A DNA stretch of 64,000 nt from contig JAHDVK010000003.1 of NCBI GenBank assembly GCA_023384675.1, positions 225,000-288,999 on the forward strand, given 5' to 3'. The stretch comes from Bryobacteraceae bacterium. Lineage in GTDB: Bacteria > Acidobacteriota > Terriglobia > Bryobacterales > Bryobacteraceae. The notes beneath the pieces were generated by a model that saw only the letters and a list, made by a program, of their open reading frames with translations, did no database searches and had not been told where the DNA came from. Within the stretch, counting starts at the first letter, position 1; every line of letters starts with the position of its first letter. Both the position numbers and the translations under genes were made by a program. Positions 26,156 to 37,647 of this stretch are shown in pieces.

Positions 26156-26932
26156 ATGGCTAATTCGGCGTCCACCTTGCCGGCCTTGCAAAGTGCGCAC
26201 CGGTTCCATTTCTATATGGCTGGGGCTTTTGTTTCCACGGGATTCCTTGGCTTTGCCCCTACTTATTGGGCGCCCCTCTTCCAGGGCGTCATCCAACTGC
26301 CGCCCATTCTCCACCTCCACGCCGCCCTCTTTTACGGCTGGCTCCTCTTCTACCTTCGCCAGAGTTGGCTTGCTTCGAGCGGCCAGATCGCCCGCCACCG
26401 TGAGTGGGGCATGGCAGGGGTCGCACTCGCCTCGGGGATGTTTTTCGTAGGCATCGCCGCCGCCATCAACACTGTGAAACGGTCCGAGGCCCTCAGCGCC
26501 GCATCTGGCGAAGCGGCCCGGCGGTTCCTTGTCGTCTCCGTTACGGGCGCCTTCGTCTTCGCTGTCCTTTTTGCTCTCGCCGTGGTTTACGTGAAAAGAC
26601 CGGAGATTCACAAGCGCCTCATGCTGGTCGCCACCGCCTCGCTCCTCCAGGCGGCCATCGGCCGCTGGTTCGCGCTCGCTCTCGCCCCGAGTCAAATCGC
26701 CTCGGGAGGCATTACGCCTCCGCCCGTCGCCGTAACTATCCTGCCCGGACTCCTCAGCGACCTCTTCATCGTCGCCGCAATGATCCACGACCGCTCCCAG
26801 CGCGGCAGCGTCCATCCCGTCTATTGGGCGGCCGGCGGCGTTGTGCTCGCTGTCCAGGTGCTTCGAGCGCCCGTCGCCACTTCCGATTCGTGGATGGCCA
26901 TCTCCAATTGGCTCGTTTCCTTCGCGCCGTAA
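26156..26932 (+). CDS. Multi-pass membrane protein of unknown function
   Basis: The 258-residue protein has about seven hydrophobic segments, beginning at FHFYMAGAFVSTGFLGF and including LHLHAALFYGWLLFYLRQSW, GMAGVALASGMFFVGIAAAI and VSVTGAFVFAVLFALAVVYV. Histidines in and near the second helix (LHLHAA) and in REWG and KRPEIHKRLML could bind metal or haem, and similar HxxLF/HKRLM patterns are seen in heme-copper-like and DUF2306-like membrane proteins. A good ribosome-binding site (GGAGGGGC) precedes ATG 26156. Neighbouring genes do not suggest a function. Confidence 0.7.
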   Translation: MANSASTLPALQSAHRFHFYMAGAFVSTGFLGFAPTYWAPLFQGVIQLPPILHLHAALFYGWLLFYLRQSWLASSGQIARHREWGMAGVALASGMFFVGIAAAINTVKRSEALSAASGEAARRFLVVSVTGAFVFAVLFALAVVYVKRPEIHKRLMLVATASLLQAAIGRWFALALAPSQIASGGITPPPVAVTILPGLLSDLFIVAAMIHDRSQRGSVHPVYWAAGGVVLAVQVLRAPVATSDSWMAISNWLVSFAP

Positions 26933-27072
26933 ACGGTCATCCCAGGGTGCGCAGAGCGGATGCTTCCCGTCCGCAACCGCGGAGAGATCCGCGAATGTGA
27001 TGCCCGTCCCGCCTTCCGCTTCCACATCAAGCCCGGCCGGGAGCCGTCCCCAAGGCCCTGTTCTTCCGCCCC

Positions 27073-27948
27073 TTACGCCGAAGCCGGACCCTCGGGCTTC
27101 GCCGCCGGCGCCGGTGGCCGGGGCGGGGGCGCCACCGTCTGATACCCCTCCGCGCTGAACTCCACCGTGCGCACCTGCCCCCTTGGGCCGACCGGTTCCA
27201 GCGCCCGCCCGTTCCACTCCAGATCCATCCCGCCGGCGTTGCCCAGCACGATCCGGATCTTCGCCTCCGCCCCAAAACTGCGCGAATCCGAAGCCTTCAT
27301 CAGGTTGTTGAACACCCGCCGCCCATCCGCCCATACTTCCACCCATACCGGCTCGCGCGCCGCCAACTTCAACTGCACGGGGCCCTCGGCGACGGGCGCC
27401 GCGGGTTTCGCCTCCGCCGTTTCCGCCACACCCGGTTCGGAGGCTGGCGCAGGTATCTCCGGCTCCGGTTTCGGCTCCGCGCTCGAAGGCATTGCGATCG
27501 GAGGCGGTTCCGGCGTGCCGGACTGCGCCACCTCGGCCGGTGTCCGCCAGCGAAGGTAGACCGTATAGAACATGGTTGCCAACGCCACCACCGCCACCAG
27601 GCCCGCGACCCGCGCCAGCCAGCGCCGCGTCTCCACCGCCCGGTCCGTCGTGCCCGTCGGCATCGGAGGCACGTCGATATGGCGATCCGGCAAGGCAGGC
27701 GGCGCTTGCGTCTCCTGCTCCAGCGAACGCTCAATCTCGTCCTGATACACCGATTCAGGCAGCTCAAGCAGCCGCGCGTATTGCCTGAGAAAACTGCGGT
27801 AGAAAAAACCGCCAGGCAGAGAACCCCGGTCTCCCGCTTCGATCGCCCGGAAGTATAAGGGGTTGATGCGCGTCTGCTCAGCCAGGGCCTCGATGGTCAA
27901 GCCGCGCTTTTCCCGCTCGCGGCGGAGGATTTGCCCGAGAGTCTCCAT
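27073..27948 (-). CDS. RodZ-like helix-turn-helix membrane protein
   Basis: The 291-residue protein has the RodZ layout. Residues 1-70 are a helix-turn-helix region (ETLGQILRREREKRGLTIEA, LAEQTRINPLYFRAIEAGDR), followed by one membrane segment near residue 113 (ARVAGLVAVVALATMFYTVY), a Pro-rich linker, and a C-terminal beta domain (DUF4115-like, PVWVEVWADGRRVFNNLM, SFGAEAKIRIVLGNAGGMDL). RodZ links MreB to the cell wall elongation machinery. ATG 27948 has AGGA six bases upstream. It is divergent from a glycosyltransferase gene across 25 bases. mreB is not in the window. Confidence 0.85.
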   Translation of the reverse strand: METLGQILRREREKRGLTIEALAEQTRINPLYFRAIEAGDRGSLPGGFFYRSFLRQYARLLELPESVYQDEIERSLEQETQAPPALPDRHIDVPPMPTGTTDRAVETRRWLARVAGLVAVVALATMFYTVYLRWRTPAEVAQSGTPEPPPIAMPSSAEPKPEPEIPAPASEPGVAETAEAKPAAPVAEGPVQLKLAAREPVWVEVWADGRRVFNNLMKASDSRSFGAEAKIRIVLGNAGGMDLEWNGRALEPVGPRGQVRTVEFSAEGYQTVAPPPRPPAPAAKPEGPASA

Positions 27949-27973
27949 GAATTCCTGCTGGCTTCTTGGTGGT

Positions 27974-29062
27974 ATGATACAACATTTGCCAGACTTTGCC
28001 CCCGATTCGCTCCAGGGCCCGGGCACGGTTTCCGTGGCGGTGGTGAACTGGAACCGGCGCGATCTGCTGCTTGCTTGTCTGCGTTCGCTCGCTGCGCCGC
28101 AGGGCGTGCCGTTCGAGGTCATTCTCGTGGATAACGGCTCCCGCGACGGCTCCGTGGAAGCCGTGCTCGCCCAATCCTGGCCCTTTCCCGTTCGCATCAT
28201 CCGGAACGCGGACAACCGCGGCTTCTGCGCCGCCAACAACCAGGCGATCGCCGCCTCCCAGGCCGAGTTCGTCGCCCTGCTCAACAATGACGCCGAAGCA
28301 GAGCCCCTGTTCCTCCACCACCTCCGCCGCGCCTTCGAGCGCGGCCCCGAAGTCGGCATGGCCGCCGCCAAAATCCTCGTCTGGGAGGACCCGCGCCTGA
28401 TCGACAAAGTGGGCCATCTCATCTGGCCCGACGGCCAGAACCGCGGCCGCGGCGCCGGCGAGATCGACCGCGGCCAGTACGACCAGGAACAGGAGGCGCT
28501 CTGGCCCGACGGCTGCGCCTGCATGTACCGCCGTTCGATGCTCGCGCAGATCGGCGGCTTCGACGAAGACCTGTTCGCCTACGGCGACGACGCCGAACTC
28601 GGCCTCCGCGCCCGCATCGCCGGCTGGACCTGCTGGCTGATGCCTCAGGCCGTGGTCCGCCACCACCGCGGCTCCACGCTCGGCCTCGCCTCTTCGGCCC
28701 GCCTTCGCCTCATCGAGCGCAACCGGGTGCTGTTGGCCGTTAAACTATTTCCTGGGACTCTTCTTTGGCTAAACGGCGTGTATCATCTGGCAAGGCTGGC
28801 CGCCGGCGCGAAGGCCGCGCTGCTGAACCGCGGCGAGATCAGCCGCTTCTCCAGCCCGACGGACAAACTCCGGGCGGCCCTGGCGATCCTGCAGGGCCAG
28901 CTTCAGGCGCTGCCGATGATCCCCAGGACCTGGCGCAAGCGCCGCCAGTTCCGGCCGCTGCACAAGCTGTCGGGCCGCCAGATCCGGCAACTTCTGAAGC
29001 AGTACCGGATTCCGCTGCGGCAGTTGAGCGAGCAGGCCGTCCTCCCGCCGCCAACGGCCTAG
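27974..29062 (+). CDS. Family 2 glycosyltransferase (rhamnosyltransferase-like)
   Basis: The 362-residue protein is a GT-A fold enzyme. VAVVNWNRRDLLLACLRSL opens the nucleotide-sugar site, followed by EVILVDNGSRDGSVEAV, LLNNDAEAEPLFL as the DxD-like metal site, and GGFDEDLFAYGDDAELGLRA with the catalytic acidic residue. Such enzymes add sugars to O-antigen or other surface glycans. A TATGAT box overlaps the ATG at 27974, so the real start may be TTG 27986. It leads an operon of two methyltransferases and a peptidase-fold enzyme. Confidence 0.85.
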   Translation: MIQHLPDFAPDSLQGPGTVSVAVVNWNRRDLLLACLRSLAAPQGVPFEVILVDNGSRDGSVEAVLAQSWPFPVRIIRNADNRGFCAANNQAIAASQAEFVALLNNDAEAEPLFLHHLRRAFERGPEVGMAAAKILVWEDPRLIDKVGHLIWPDGQNRGRGAGEIDRGQYDQEQEALWPDGCACMYRRSMLAQIGGFDEDLFAYGDDAELGLRARIAGWTCWLMPQAVVRHHRGSTLGLASSARLRLIERNRVLLAVKLFPGTLLWLNGVYHLARLAAGAKAALLNRGEISRFSSPTDKLRAALAILQGQLQALPMIPRTWRKRRQFRPLHKLSGRQIRQLLKQYRIPLRQLSEQAVLPPPTA

Positions 29063-29091
29063 ACCCCAGCGCCGCCCTCCAGCCCGGCGCT

Positions 29092-30060
29092 GTGATCCCC
29101 GAAGATCCCAATGCCTGCCCCGGCTGCGGCTGCTCCAAGTTCCATACCCTTTGCCACGGCGCCGACCGCCTCTACGCCACCACCACCAAAACCTACCTCG
29201 TCATCGAATGCCGCGAGTGCCGCATGATGCGTCTCTACCCCTGGCCTAAGCCCAGCGAACTCGCGGCCTGCTACCCCGAGAACTACTGGTACAACCCCGG
29301 CGCCGACCCCGCCGACGGCCTCGCCGAATCCTGGCGCCGCTATGTTCTGCGCGATCACGTCCGCTTCGCGCGCCGCGCCCTGGAGGAATCCGGCGCCGGC
29401 CATCTTCCCGTGCTCGACGTGGGCTGCGGCGGCGGGCTCTTCCTGCGCGAACTCGGCATCCCCGAAAAGCAGCGCGTCGGCCTCGATTTTTCTCCCAACG
29501 CCGCCGCCGTGGCCTGGAACACCAATGGCGTTCCGGCCGTCTGCGGCGCCCTGCCGCGTGCTCCTTTTCGCAAAGGCGCCTTTGGCCTCATCACGATGTA
29601 CCACGTCCTCGAACACCTCTACGACCCGGTGGCGTATCTCAAAGCCGCCCGCGAACTGCTCGCCCCCGGCGCGCGCCTCATCGTGCAGGTGCCCAATTCG
29701 GCCTGCTGGCAGTTCCTGCTGCTCGGCGAACGCTGGAACGGCCTCGACATCCCCCGCCACCTCATCCACTTCAAGGAACGCGACCTCGTCAATCTCCTGC
29801 ACCACAGCGGGTACGAAATCATCCGCCGCAAGCACTTCTCCCTGCGCGACAACCCCGCCGGACTCGCCACTTCCCTCGCCCCCTCGCTCGATCCCATGTC
29901 CCGCCGCGTTCGCGGCGTCCCCGAATCCAAGCCGCTCAAGCTCTTCAAGGACGGGATCTACTTCCTTCTGACGCTGGCCAGTATGCCCTTGGCCGCCCTC
30001 GAAGCCGCCTTCGGCGCCGGGTCCACCATCATGATTGAAGCCCGCCCCACTCCGTCATGA
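29092..30060 (+). CDS. SAM-dependent methyltransferase with zinc ribbon
   Basis: The 322-residue protein starts with a zinc ribbon (CPGCGCSKFHTLC, then VIECRECRMMRLYPWP). A class I methyltransferase domain follows: VLDVGCGGGLFLRELG for SAM binding and LITMYHVLEHLYDPVAYLKA. Hydrophobic residues near the end (YFLLTLASMPLAALEAAFGA) may sit on the membrane. This layout is common in polysaccharide clusters. GTG 29092 is chosen; the frame extends further upstream but there overlaps the glycosyltransferase. The end overlaps the next gene in ATGA, so translation is coupled. The sugar or lipid substrate is unknown. Confidence 0.82.
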   Translation: MIPEDPNACPGCGCSKFHTLCHGADRLYATTTKTYLVIECRECRMMRLYPWPKPSELAACYPENYWYNPGADPADGLAESWRRYVLRDHVRFARRALEESGAGHLPVLDVGCGGGLFLRELGIPEKQRVGLDFSPNAAAVAWNTNGVPAVCGALPRAPFRKGAFGLITMYHVLEHLYDPVAYLKAARELLAPGARLIVQVPNSACWQFLLLGERWNGLDIPRHLIHFKERDLVNLLHHSGYEIIRRKHFSLRDNPAGLATSLAPSLDPMSRRVRGVPESKPLKLFKDGIYFLLTLASMPLAALEAAFGAGSTIMIEARPTPS

Positions 30061-30746
30061 CCTACGCCCGCGCGCGCCGGATCCTGCCGGGCTTCCTCCT
30101 CCGCTGGGTGTACCATTTCGAGGCCGAACTCGACCGCGCCGTTGAGACCTTCGCGCTCACCCTGCCCGCCCAGGCTCTGGTGCTGGACGCCGGCGCCGGC
30201 GAAGCCCGTCATGCGCCATGCTTCACCCGCCAGCGCTATCTCGCCGTGGACCTCGCCGTCGGCGATTCGGCCTGGAACTACCGCAACCTCCACGTCATCG
30301 CCGATCTCGCCGCGCTGCCGTTCCCGGACGCCGCTTTCGACGCCGCGCTGAACATCGTCACGCTCGAACACCTGCCCGAACCCGCCGCCGCGCTCGCCGA
30401 AATCGGACGCGTCCTTCAGCCCGCCGCGCCCCTGCTCGTCGTTGCCCCACACCAGTGGGAGGTGCACCAGGCCCCCCACGATTACTACCGATATACGCGG
30501 TTTGGCCTGCAATACCTGCTCGAAAAAGCTCACTTCGATGTGATCGAAATCCGCGCCGTGGGCGGCCTCTATCGCTTCGTCGCCCGCCGCCTGTGGGCCG
30601 CCGCGCTGCTGTTCCCTTTACCGTGGCGCTGGCTTGCCTTGTTCGCCGCCGCCCCCGCGGCTCTGATCCTGCCCGTCTTCGACCGCCTCGACCGCGATGT
30701 CGTTTTCACCCCCGGCTACATTGCCCTTGCACGGAGGCGCGCATGA
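30057..30746 (+). CDS. SAM-dependent methyltransferase
   Basis: The 229-residue protein has a class I core. The motif-I region is ALVLDAGAGEARHAPCFTRQ, the acidic strand is RYLAVDLAVGD, and LPFPDAAFDAALNIVTLEHL is typical of UbiE-type methyltransferases. A hydrophobic stretch near residues 180-215 (LWAAALLFPLPWRWLALFAA) suggests membrane contact. Four-base overlaps on both sides (ATGA) make it the middle of a tightly coupled operon. The target is likely an envelope glycan or lipid, by context. Confidence 0.82.
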   Translation: MTYARARRILPGFLLRWVYHFEAELDRAVETFALTLPAQALVLDAGAGEARHAPCFTRQRYLAVDLAVGDSAWNYRNLHVIADLAALPFPDAAFDAALNIVTLEHLPEPAAALAEIGRVLQPAAPLLVVAPHQWEVHQAPHDYYRYTRFGLQYLLEKAHFDVIEIRAVGGLYRFVARRLWAAALLFPLPWRWLALFAAAPAALILPVFDRLDRDVVFTPGYIALARRRA

Positions 30747-31612
30747 CCCGGCTTCTCGTCCCGTTCATTCTGCTCGCCCTCGCCGCCCCCGCGCAGGAGC
30801 CCTTCTCCGGCGAGTCGGCCTACAAGCTCACCGCCGAAGTGGTCGCTCTCGGACCCCGCCCGCCCGGTTCCGCCGCCGCCCGCAAAATGCATGCCCTCAT
30901 CGTGGACAAGCTCAGAGGCTGGGGCTGGCAGGTGGAAGAGGACGCCTTCACCGCCAACACCCCCATCGGCCGCCTGCCGATGAAGAATATCATCGCCCGC
31001 CGCCCCGGCACGCAAGGCGGCCGCATGCTCGTTGTCTCCGGCCACACCGACACCAAGAAGCTCGCCATCAACTTCGTTGGCGCCAACGACGCCGGCTCCT
31101 CCACCGGCTTCCTGCTCGAGCTGGCGCGCATTTTCCGCAGCGCGCGTTTGAAACACGATCTGGTCCTCGTGTTCTTCGACGGCGAGGAAGCGATCCGCGA
31201 CTGGAGCGCCACCGACTCGCTCTATGGCTCCCGCCGACTTGCCGCGCGGTGGCTCAAGGAAAACACGCTGTCGCGCATCGAAGCGCTCATCAACGTGGAC
31301 ATGATCGGCGACAAGGATCTTGTGCTGCTCAGGGAAAGCTACTCCTCCGAGCCGCTCCAGCGCCTTATCTGGTCCATCGCCCGCGAGTTTGGCTACGGAC
31401 GCCACTTCGGCAACACCGGATGGGCCGTGGAAGACGATCACGTCCCTTTTCTCAAACTCGGCGTCCGCGCCGTGAACCTGATCGACTTCGACTACGGCCC
31501 CAACAACTCCTGGTGGCACACCGATGAAGACACCATGGACAAGCTCAGCCCCAAAAGCTTCGAGATCGTCGGCAAAGTGGTGGTCGAGGCTCTGAAGCGG
31601 CTGGACCGCTAA
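30743..31612 (+). CDS. Secreted M28-fold enzyme, probable glutaminyl-peptide cyclotransferase
   Basis: The 289-residue product has a signal peptide (MTRLLVPFILLALAAPAQEP). The zinc-site residues of the M28 fold are visible: SGHTDTK (His 101), GANDAGSSTG (Asp 116), DGEEA (Glu 148-149), DDH (Asp 231-232) and WWHTDED (His 259). The segment DGEEAIRDWSATDSLYGSR is nearly identical to animal glutaminyl cyclase, where the matching residues are catalytic. So the likely role is turning N-terminal Gln of exported proteins into pyroglutamate; a plain aminopeptidase is the alternative. It overlaps the methyltransferase by four bases. Confidence 0.82.
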   Translation: MTRLLVPFILLALAAPAQEPFSGESAYKLTAEVVALGPRPPGSAAARKMHALIVDKLRGWGWQVEEDAFTANTPIGRLPMKNIIARRPGTQGGRMLVVSGHTDTKKLAINFVGANDAGSSTGFLLELARIFRSARLKHDLVLVFFDGEEAIRDWSATDSLYGSRRLAARWLKENTLSRIEALINVDMIGDKDLVLLRESYSSEPLQRLIWSIAREFGYGRHFGNTGWAVEDDHVPFLKLGVRAVNLIDFDYGPNNSWWHTDEDTMDKLSPKSFEIVGKVVVEALKRLDR

Positions 31613-31633
31613 GATCCGCCGCGGCCCGCCCGG

Positions 31634-32119
31634 CTAATCGGCGTCGATGCGGGCGGCGAGTTCGCGGGCCACGGCGTCGGCATCGTCACGCCCAAGCCCC
31701 CGCACGCCCGCCAGCCAGCTTCCCTTAGTGAACAGGAACGTGGGCGTGCCCGCGTCGTCACCGAAATAGCCGCCGAAATGGGCGATGAACTTGGGGTCCG
31801 CCAGCGTGTTTTTGTAGTCGAACAGCAGCGTGGCGGCGGCGGTGGGCGAGGCGGCGCGCAACAAAAACATCTCATATTCGCGGGCGCCGCGCTTGTATTT
31901 GGCCACGTTGCCGCCGGGCAGGAAGTCCTTGCCAAACAGCGGGGATTCGACGAGCGTTACCTCAACGCGTTCGGCCATGGGAAAACGGCGCGTCTGATCG
32001 GTGGGTTTCGGCGCCGCGGGCGCAGCGGCCTTCTTCGGGCTTTCGGGTGGCGGCGAAGAACCGCAGCCGGCGAGCGTGAGCGCCAAAGCGCAGACAAAGA
32101 AAAGGGCCGTGAGTCTCAC
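31634..32119 (-). CDS. Lipoprotein, thioredoxin-like fragment possible
   Basis: The 161-residue product starts at GTG 32119 with a lipoprotein signal (TALFFVCALALTLAGCGSS). After a Pro/Lys linker it has a compact domain with NVAKYKRGAREYEMFLLRAA, ADPKFIAHFGGYFGDDAGTP and TFLFTKGSWLAGVRGLGRDD. The late TPTFLFTKGSWLAGVRG resembles a cis-Pro loop of thioredoxin-like proteins, but no CxxC pair is present. Function is unknown. A -10-like TAGCAT lies just upstream, so the mRNA may be nearly leaderless. The longer open frame upstream of 32119 is antisense noise. Confidence 0.65.
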   Translation of the reverse strand: MRLTALFFVCALALTLAGCGSSPPPESPKKAAAPAAPKPTDQTRRFPMAERVEVTLVESPLFGKDFLPGGNVAKYKRGAREYEMFLLRAASPTAAATLLFDYKNTLADPKFIAHFGGYFGDDAGTPTFLFTKGSWLAGVRGLGRDDADAVARELAARIDAD

Positions 32120-32144
32120 GGCCCTGATGCTATCACGAGCGCGC

Positions 32145-32591
32145 TCAGCGCGGCTTCTTGTGGGTGTGGCGGTCGTAGATGAAGCCGGCCGTCCCGCCGC
32201 TAATGGCGCCGATGGCCGCACCCTTGCCGCCTCCGGCGAGCGCGCCGATGGCCGCGCCCGCTCCGGCGCTGCCGCCGACAATCGCGGCGGACTTGGCGGT
32301 GGAGCGGCCCCGCGGTTGCTGCCGGGGAGCGGCGGTTGGCGCGGGGGCCGGCGCCGCGGCGGCTGCGGGAGCCCGCTGTGTGCGCGCCGCCTCGGGCAAC
32401 GCATAGCCCACCAGCCGGCCGTTGGCGTCATAGACCGGGCCTTCATAGCCGGGCACCTCCGCCATCGGTACAGGCATCTGCTCAGGCTCAGGCCTGGGGG
32501 CGGGTTCACGGTCCTTCCATATAGAGACCCCGCCGATAGCCAAGCCGCCAAGGACGGCGCCGAGAATTCCGATGCGTAGTTGGGTCCACAT
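32145..32591 (-). CDS. Membrane-anchored glycine-zipper protein
   Basis: The 148-residue protein has an N-terminal anchor (MWTQLRIGILGAVLGGLAIG), a Pro/Ala-rich middle, and a glycine-zipper near the C terminus (AAIVGGSAGAGAAIGALAGG, then GAAIGAISGGTAGFIYDRH). Glycine-zipper proteins of this size are usually envelope proteins of unclear function that oligomerise in membranes. It lies just upstream of the lipoprotein gene on the same strand with a 25-base gap, so the two are probably one transcript. Confidence 0.7.
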   Translation of the reverse strand: MWTQLRIGILGAVLGGLAIGGVSIWKDREPAPRPEPEQMPVPMAEVPGYEGPVYDANGRLVGYALPEAARTQRAPAAAAAPAPAPTAAPRQQPRGRSTAKSAAIVGGSAGAGAAIGALAGGGKGAAIGAISGGTAGFIYDRHTHKKPR

Positions 32592-32753
32592 GCTCTTTCA
32601 GGCATGCAATGAAGCTGCCAGACCGGGAAGCCCTTTATTTGCAATCCGGAAGACGAAGAAAAAAGTGGCTGGTGGTCAAACTTACCGGAGGTTTTTACAT
32701 TGTTTCAAGTCTGAAATCCGGGCGCTTCCGCTTCAATCTTCGCCGTGCGGTCT

Positions 32754-34790
<2,037 letters not shown>

Positions 34791-34798
34791 TCACCCCT

Positions 34799-36112
34799 TT
34801 GCGATACCTGCCTAAATCCGACGCTGAGCGCCGGGCCATGCTGTCAGTGTGCGGCCTCGAATCGCTCGAGCGGCTTTATGACTACCTCCCCGATGACGCG
34901 CTGTTGAAGCGGCCTCTGGAAATCCCCGCGGGGCTTTCCGAATACGAGATCACGGACTACTTCAAGGCCCGCGCGGCCGGGTGCGCACCGTCGATGCCGT
35001 GTTTTCTCGGCGCGGGCGTCTACCGGCACTACCGGCCGGTGATGTGCGACGTAGTGGTGTCGCGGGGTGAGTTTCTCACCTCCTACACGCCCTATCAGGC
35101 CGAGATCGCACAGGGCACGCTGACCACGATCTTCGAGTTCCAGTCGATGGTGTGCCAGTTGACGGGCATGGAGGTGGCCAACGCCTCGATGTACGACGGA
35201 TCCACGGCGGTACCTGAAGCGGCCATGATGGCGCTGCGCATCACGGGCCGGGACCGGTTTCTGATCGCCCGGACCGTGCATCCGGAGTACCGCGAGGTGC
35301 TCGACACGAATGCGCGCAACTCCCGCCTGTACGTGGAAACGTTCGGCTACGACGCGGCCACAGGCGCGCTGGATCTCGCCGATCTCGAAGCGAAGCTGAA
35401 CGATCAGATAGCCTGCGTGATCGTGCAGTCGCCGAACTTCTTCGGAGTGATCGAGGACCTGAAGGCCGCGGCGGCGCTGGCGCACAAGCACGGCGCGCTG
35501 CTCGTGATGTTGTTCACCGAGGCGGTGTCGCTCGGCCTGCTGGAGCCGCCGCGCGAGGCCGACATCGTCGCGGGCGAGATGCAGTCGTTCGCGATCAGCC
35601 CCTCCTACGGCGGGCCGTTCGCGGGCATCATCGCCACGCGCGAGAAGTACATCCGGCAAATCCCGGGCCGCCTGGTGGGCGAGACGAAGGACGCGGACGG
35701 CAACCGCGCCTTCTGCCTCACGCTCTCCACCCGCGAACAGCATATCCGGCGCGAAAAGGCGACATCGAACATCTGCACGAACCAGGCGCTGATTGCCCTG
35801 ATGGCGACGGTCTTCATGAGCGTGTACGGCAAGGAGGGCTTGCGGGAACTCGCACTGCAGAATGTCGCCAAGGCGCGCTATCTGAGCGAGGGCTTGCCGC
35901 TCAAGTTCACCGGGCGCTTCTTCAACGAGTTCGTCGTGAAGACCAATGGCCGCACGCCGGCGCAGGTGAACGAAGCGCTGCTCGGCCGGAACATTATCGG
36001 CGGCTACGACCTCGGCGCCGCCTACCCAGAACTGGAAGGATGCATGCTGCTCTGCGCCACCGAGATGGCGAAGCGCGCGGAGATGGACGCGGTGAAGGAG
36101 GCGCTCCGGTAA
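34799..36112 (+). CDS. gcvPA: Glycine decarboxylase P-protein, subunit 1
   Basis: The 437-residue protein is the N-terminal half of the split P-protein. With GcvPB it decarboxylates glycine and passes the aminomethyl group to lipoyl-GcvH. Family features are [20 protein letters not shown], then [39 protein letters not shown] and [21 protein letters not shown] start it at TTG 34799: TACACT, a -10-like box, lies at 34770-34775 and GGAG before the TTG, so a GTG at 34763 would lie upstream of the promoter. It is coupled to gcvPB by TAATG. Other gcv genes are not in the window. Confidence 0.92.
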   Translation: MRYLPKSDAERRAMLSVCGLESLERLYDYLPDDALLKRPLEIPAGLSEYEITDYFKARAAGCAPSMPCFLGAGVYRHYRPVMCDVVVSRGEFLTSYTPYQAEIAQGTLTTIFEFQSMVCQLTGMEVANASMYDGSTAVPEAAMMALRITGRDRFLIARTVHPEYREVLDTNARNSRLYVETFGYDAATGALDLADLEAKLNDQIACVIVQSPNFFGVIEDLKAAAALAHKHGALLVMLFTEAVSLGLLEPPREADIVAGEMQSFAISPSYGGPFAGIIATREKYIRQIPGRLVGETKDADGNRAFCLTLSTREQHIRREKATSNICTNQALIALMATVFMSVYGKEGLRELALQNVAKARYLSEGLPLKFTGRFFNEFVVKTNGRTPAQVNEALLGRNIIGGYDLGAAYPELEGCMLLCATEMAKRAEMDAVKEALR

Positions 36113-37626
36113 TGGCGAAAGCGATTGGCAAGGTGCGCAGCCACCAAGTGCAGAACGAGGCGCTGCTGTTCGAGATGTCGAGCCCCGGCAAGAAGGCCTA
36201 CCAGTTGCCGGAACTGGACGTGCCCGCGGTTTCGCCCGAGGAGGCACTAGGCGCGGAGAACGTGCGCGCGGAGATCGAAGGCTTCCCGGAAGTGAGCGAG
36301 GTGGAAGTGATCCGCCACTTCACTCGGCTGTCGACGTGGAACTACGGCATCGACCTGGGGCTGTTTCCGCTCGGCTCCTGCACGATGAAGTACAACCCGC
36401 GAATCAACGAAGCGGTGGCGCGGATCGACGGCCTGGCCTGGGCGCACCCGTATCAGCCGGAGGCGCTGTCGCAGGGCGCGCTGGAGATCATCGCGCTGCT
36501 CGAACAATACCTGGCCGAAATCTTCGGGATGGACGCGGTGACGCTGCAACCGGCCGCGGGCGCGCACGGCGAATTCACCGGCATTATGCTGATCCGCGAG
36601 TACCTCGCTTCGCAGGGCAACGCGCGGCGCAAGGTGCTGGTGCCGGATTCAGCGCACGGCACGAATCCCGCGACGGCCATCATCGCGGGCTATGACGTGG
36701 TGAATGTGAAGTCGAACGAAGCGGGCATGGTGGACGTGTCGTCGCTGGCTTCGGTGCTCGACGGGGACGTGGCGGCGCTGATGGTGACGAATCCGAACAC
36801 GGTGGGCGTCTTCGAGCAGGACATCGCGAAGGTCTGCGCGATGCTCCATGAGAAAGGCGCGCAGGTCTATATGGACGGGGCGAACCTGAACGCGCTGGTG
36901 GGCATCGCGCGGCCGGGCGATTTCGGCATCGACGTGATGCATTCGAATCTGCACAAGACGTTTTCGACGCCCCACGGCGGCGGCGGTCCCGGCTCGGGCC
37001 CGGTGGGCGTGAAGGCCCACCTCGAACCGTTCCTGCCCACGCCGCGCCTGCGCAAGACGGAGGCGGGCGCGTGGGCGTGGGACTACGACCGGCCGAAGTC
37101 GATTGGGCGCGTGCGGGCGTTTTACGGCAATTTCGGCGTGCTGGTGCGCGCGCTGGCGTACATCATGGCGCACGGCGGGCCGGGCTTGAAGAACGCCACG
37201 CTCGACGCGCTGCTCAATGCCAACTACATCCGCGCGCTGATCGAACCCTACTATCAGATCGCGTACAACGCGAAAAGCATGCATGAATGCGTGTTTTCCG
37301 ACGTAAAACAGGCCAAAAACGGCATCAAAACCGGCGATATCGCGAAGCGGCTGATCGACTACGGATTCCATCCGTACACCACGAGTTTTCCGCTGATCGT
37401 CTCCGGCGCGCTGATGATCGAACCCACCGAGACGGAGCCGAAACAGGAGCTGGACGCCTTCTGCGACGCGATGATCGCGATCGCGAAGGAGGCCGAGGAG
37501 AATCCGGACGCGATCAAGCACGCGCCCGAGATGACGCGGACGCCGAGGGTGGATGAAGTGAGCGCGGCGCGGAAGCCGGTGGTGCGCTGGCGGCCGGGGG
37601 AGACGGTTTCGAAAGCGGCGGATTAG
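36112..37626 (+). CDS. gcvPB: Glycine decarboxylase P-protein, subunit 2
   Basis: The 504-residue half of the P-protein carries the PLP lysine in SNLHKTFSTPHGGGGPGSG. Other family segments are FPLGSCTMKYNPRINEAVAR, QPAAGAHGEFTGIMLIREYL and DSAHGTNPATAIIAGYDVVN. Its start overlaps the gcvPA stop by one base, so the subunits are made in step. It forms a heterotetramer with GcvPA. Length is normal. The reaction feeds one-carbon units to folate, which the thyX-like gene elsewhere in the window would use. Confidence 0.95.
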   Translation: MAKAIGKVRSHQVQNEALLFEMSSPGKKAYQLPELDVPAVSPEEALGAENVRAEIEGFPEVSEVEVIRHFTRLSTWNYGIDLGLFPLGSCTMKYNPRINEAVARIDGLAWAHPYQPEALSQGALEIIALLEQYLAEIFGMDAVTLQPAAGAHGEFTGIMLIREYLASQGNARRKVLVPDSAHGTNPATAIIAGYDVVNVKSNEAGMVDVSSLASVLDGDVAALMVTNPNTVGVFEQDIAKVCAMLHEKGAQVYMDGANLNALVGIARPGDFGIDVMHSNLHKTFSTPHGGGGPGSGPVGVKAHLEPFLPTPRLRKTEAGAWAWDYDRPKSIGRVRAFYGNFGVLVRALAYIMAHGGPGLKNATLDALLNANYIRALIEPYYQIAYNAKSMHECVFSDVKQAKNGIKTGDIAKRLIDYGFHPYTTSFPLIVSGALMIEPTETEPKQELDAFCDAMIAIAKEAEENPDAIKHAPEMTRTPRVDEVSAARKPVVRWRPGETVSKAAD

Positions 37627-37647
37627 CCTTCCCATTACACTGGAGGC

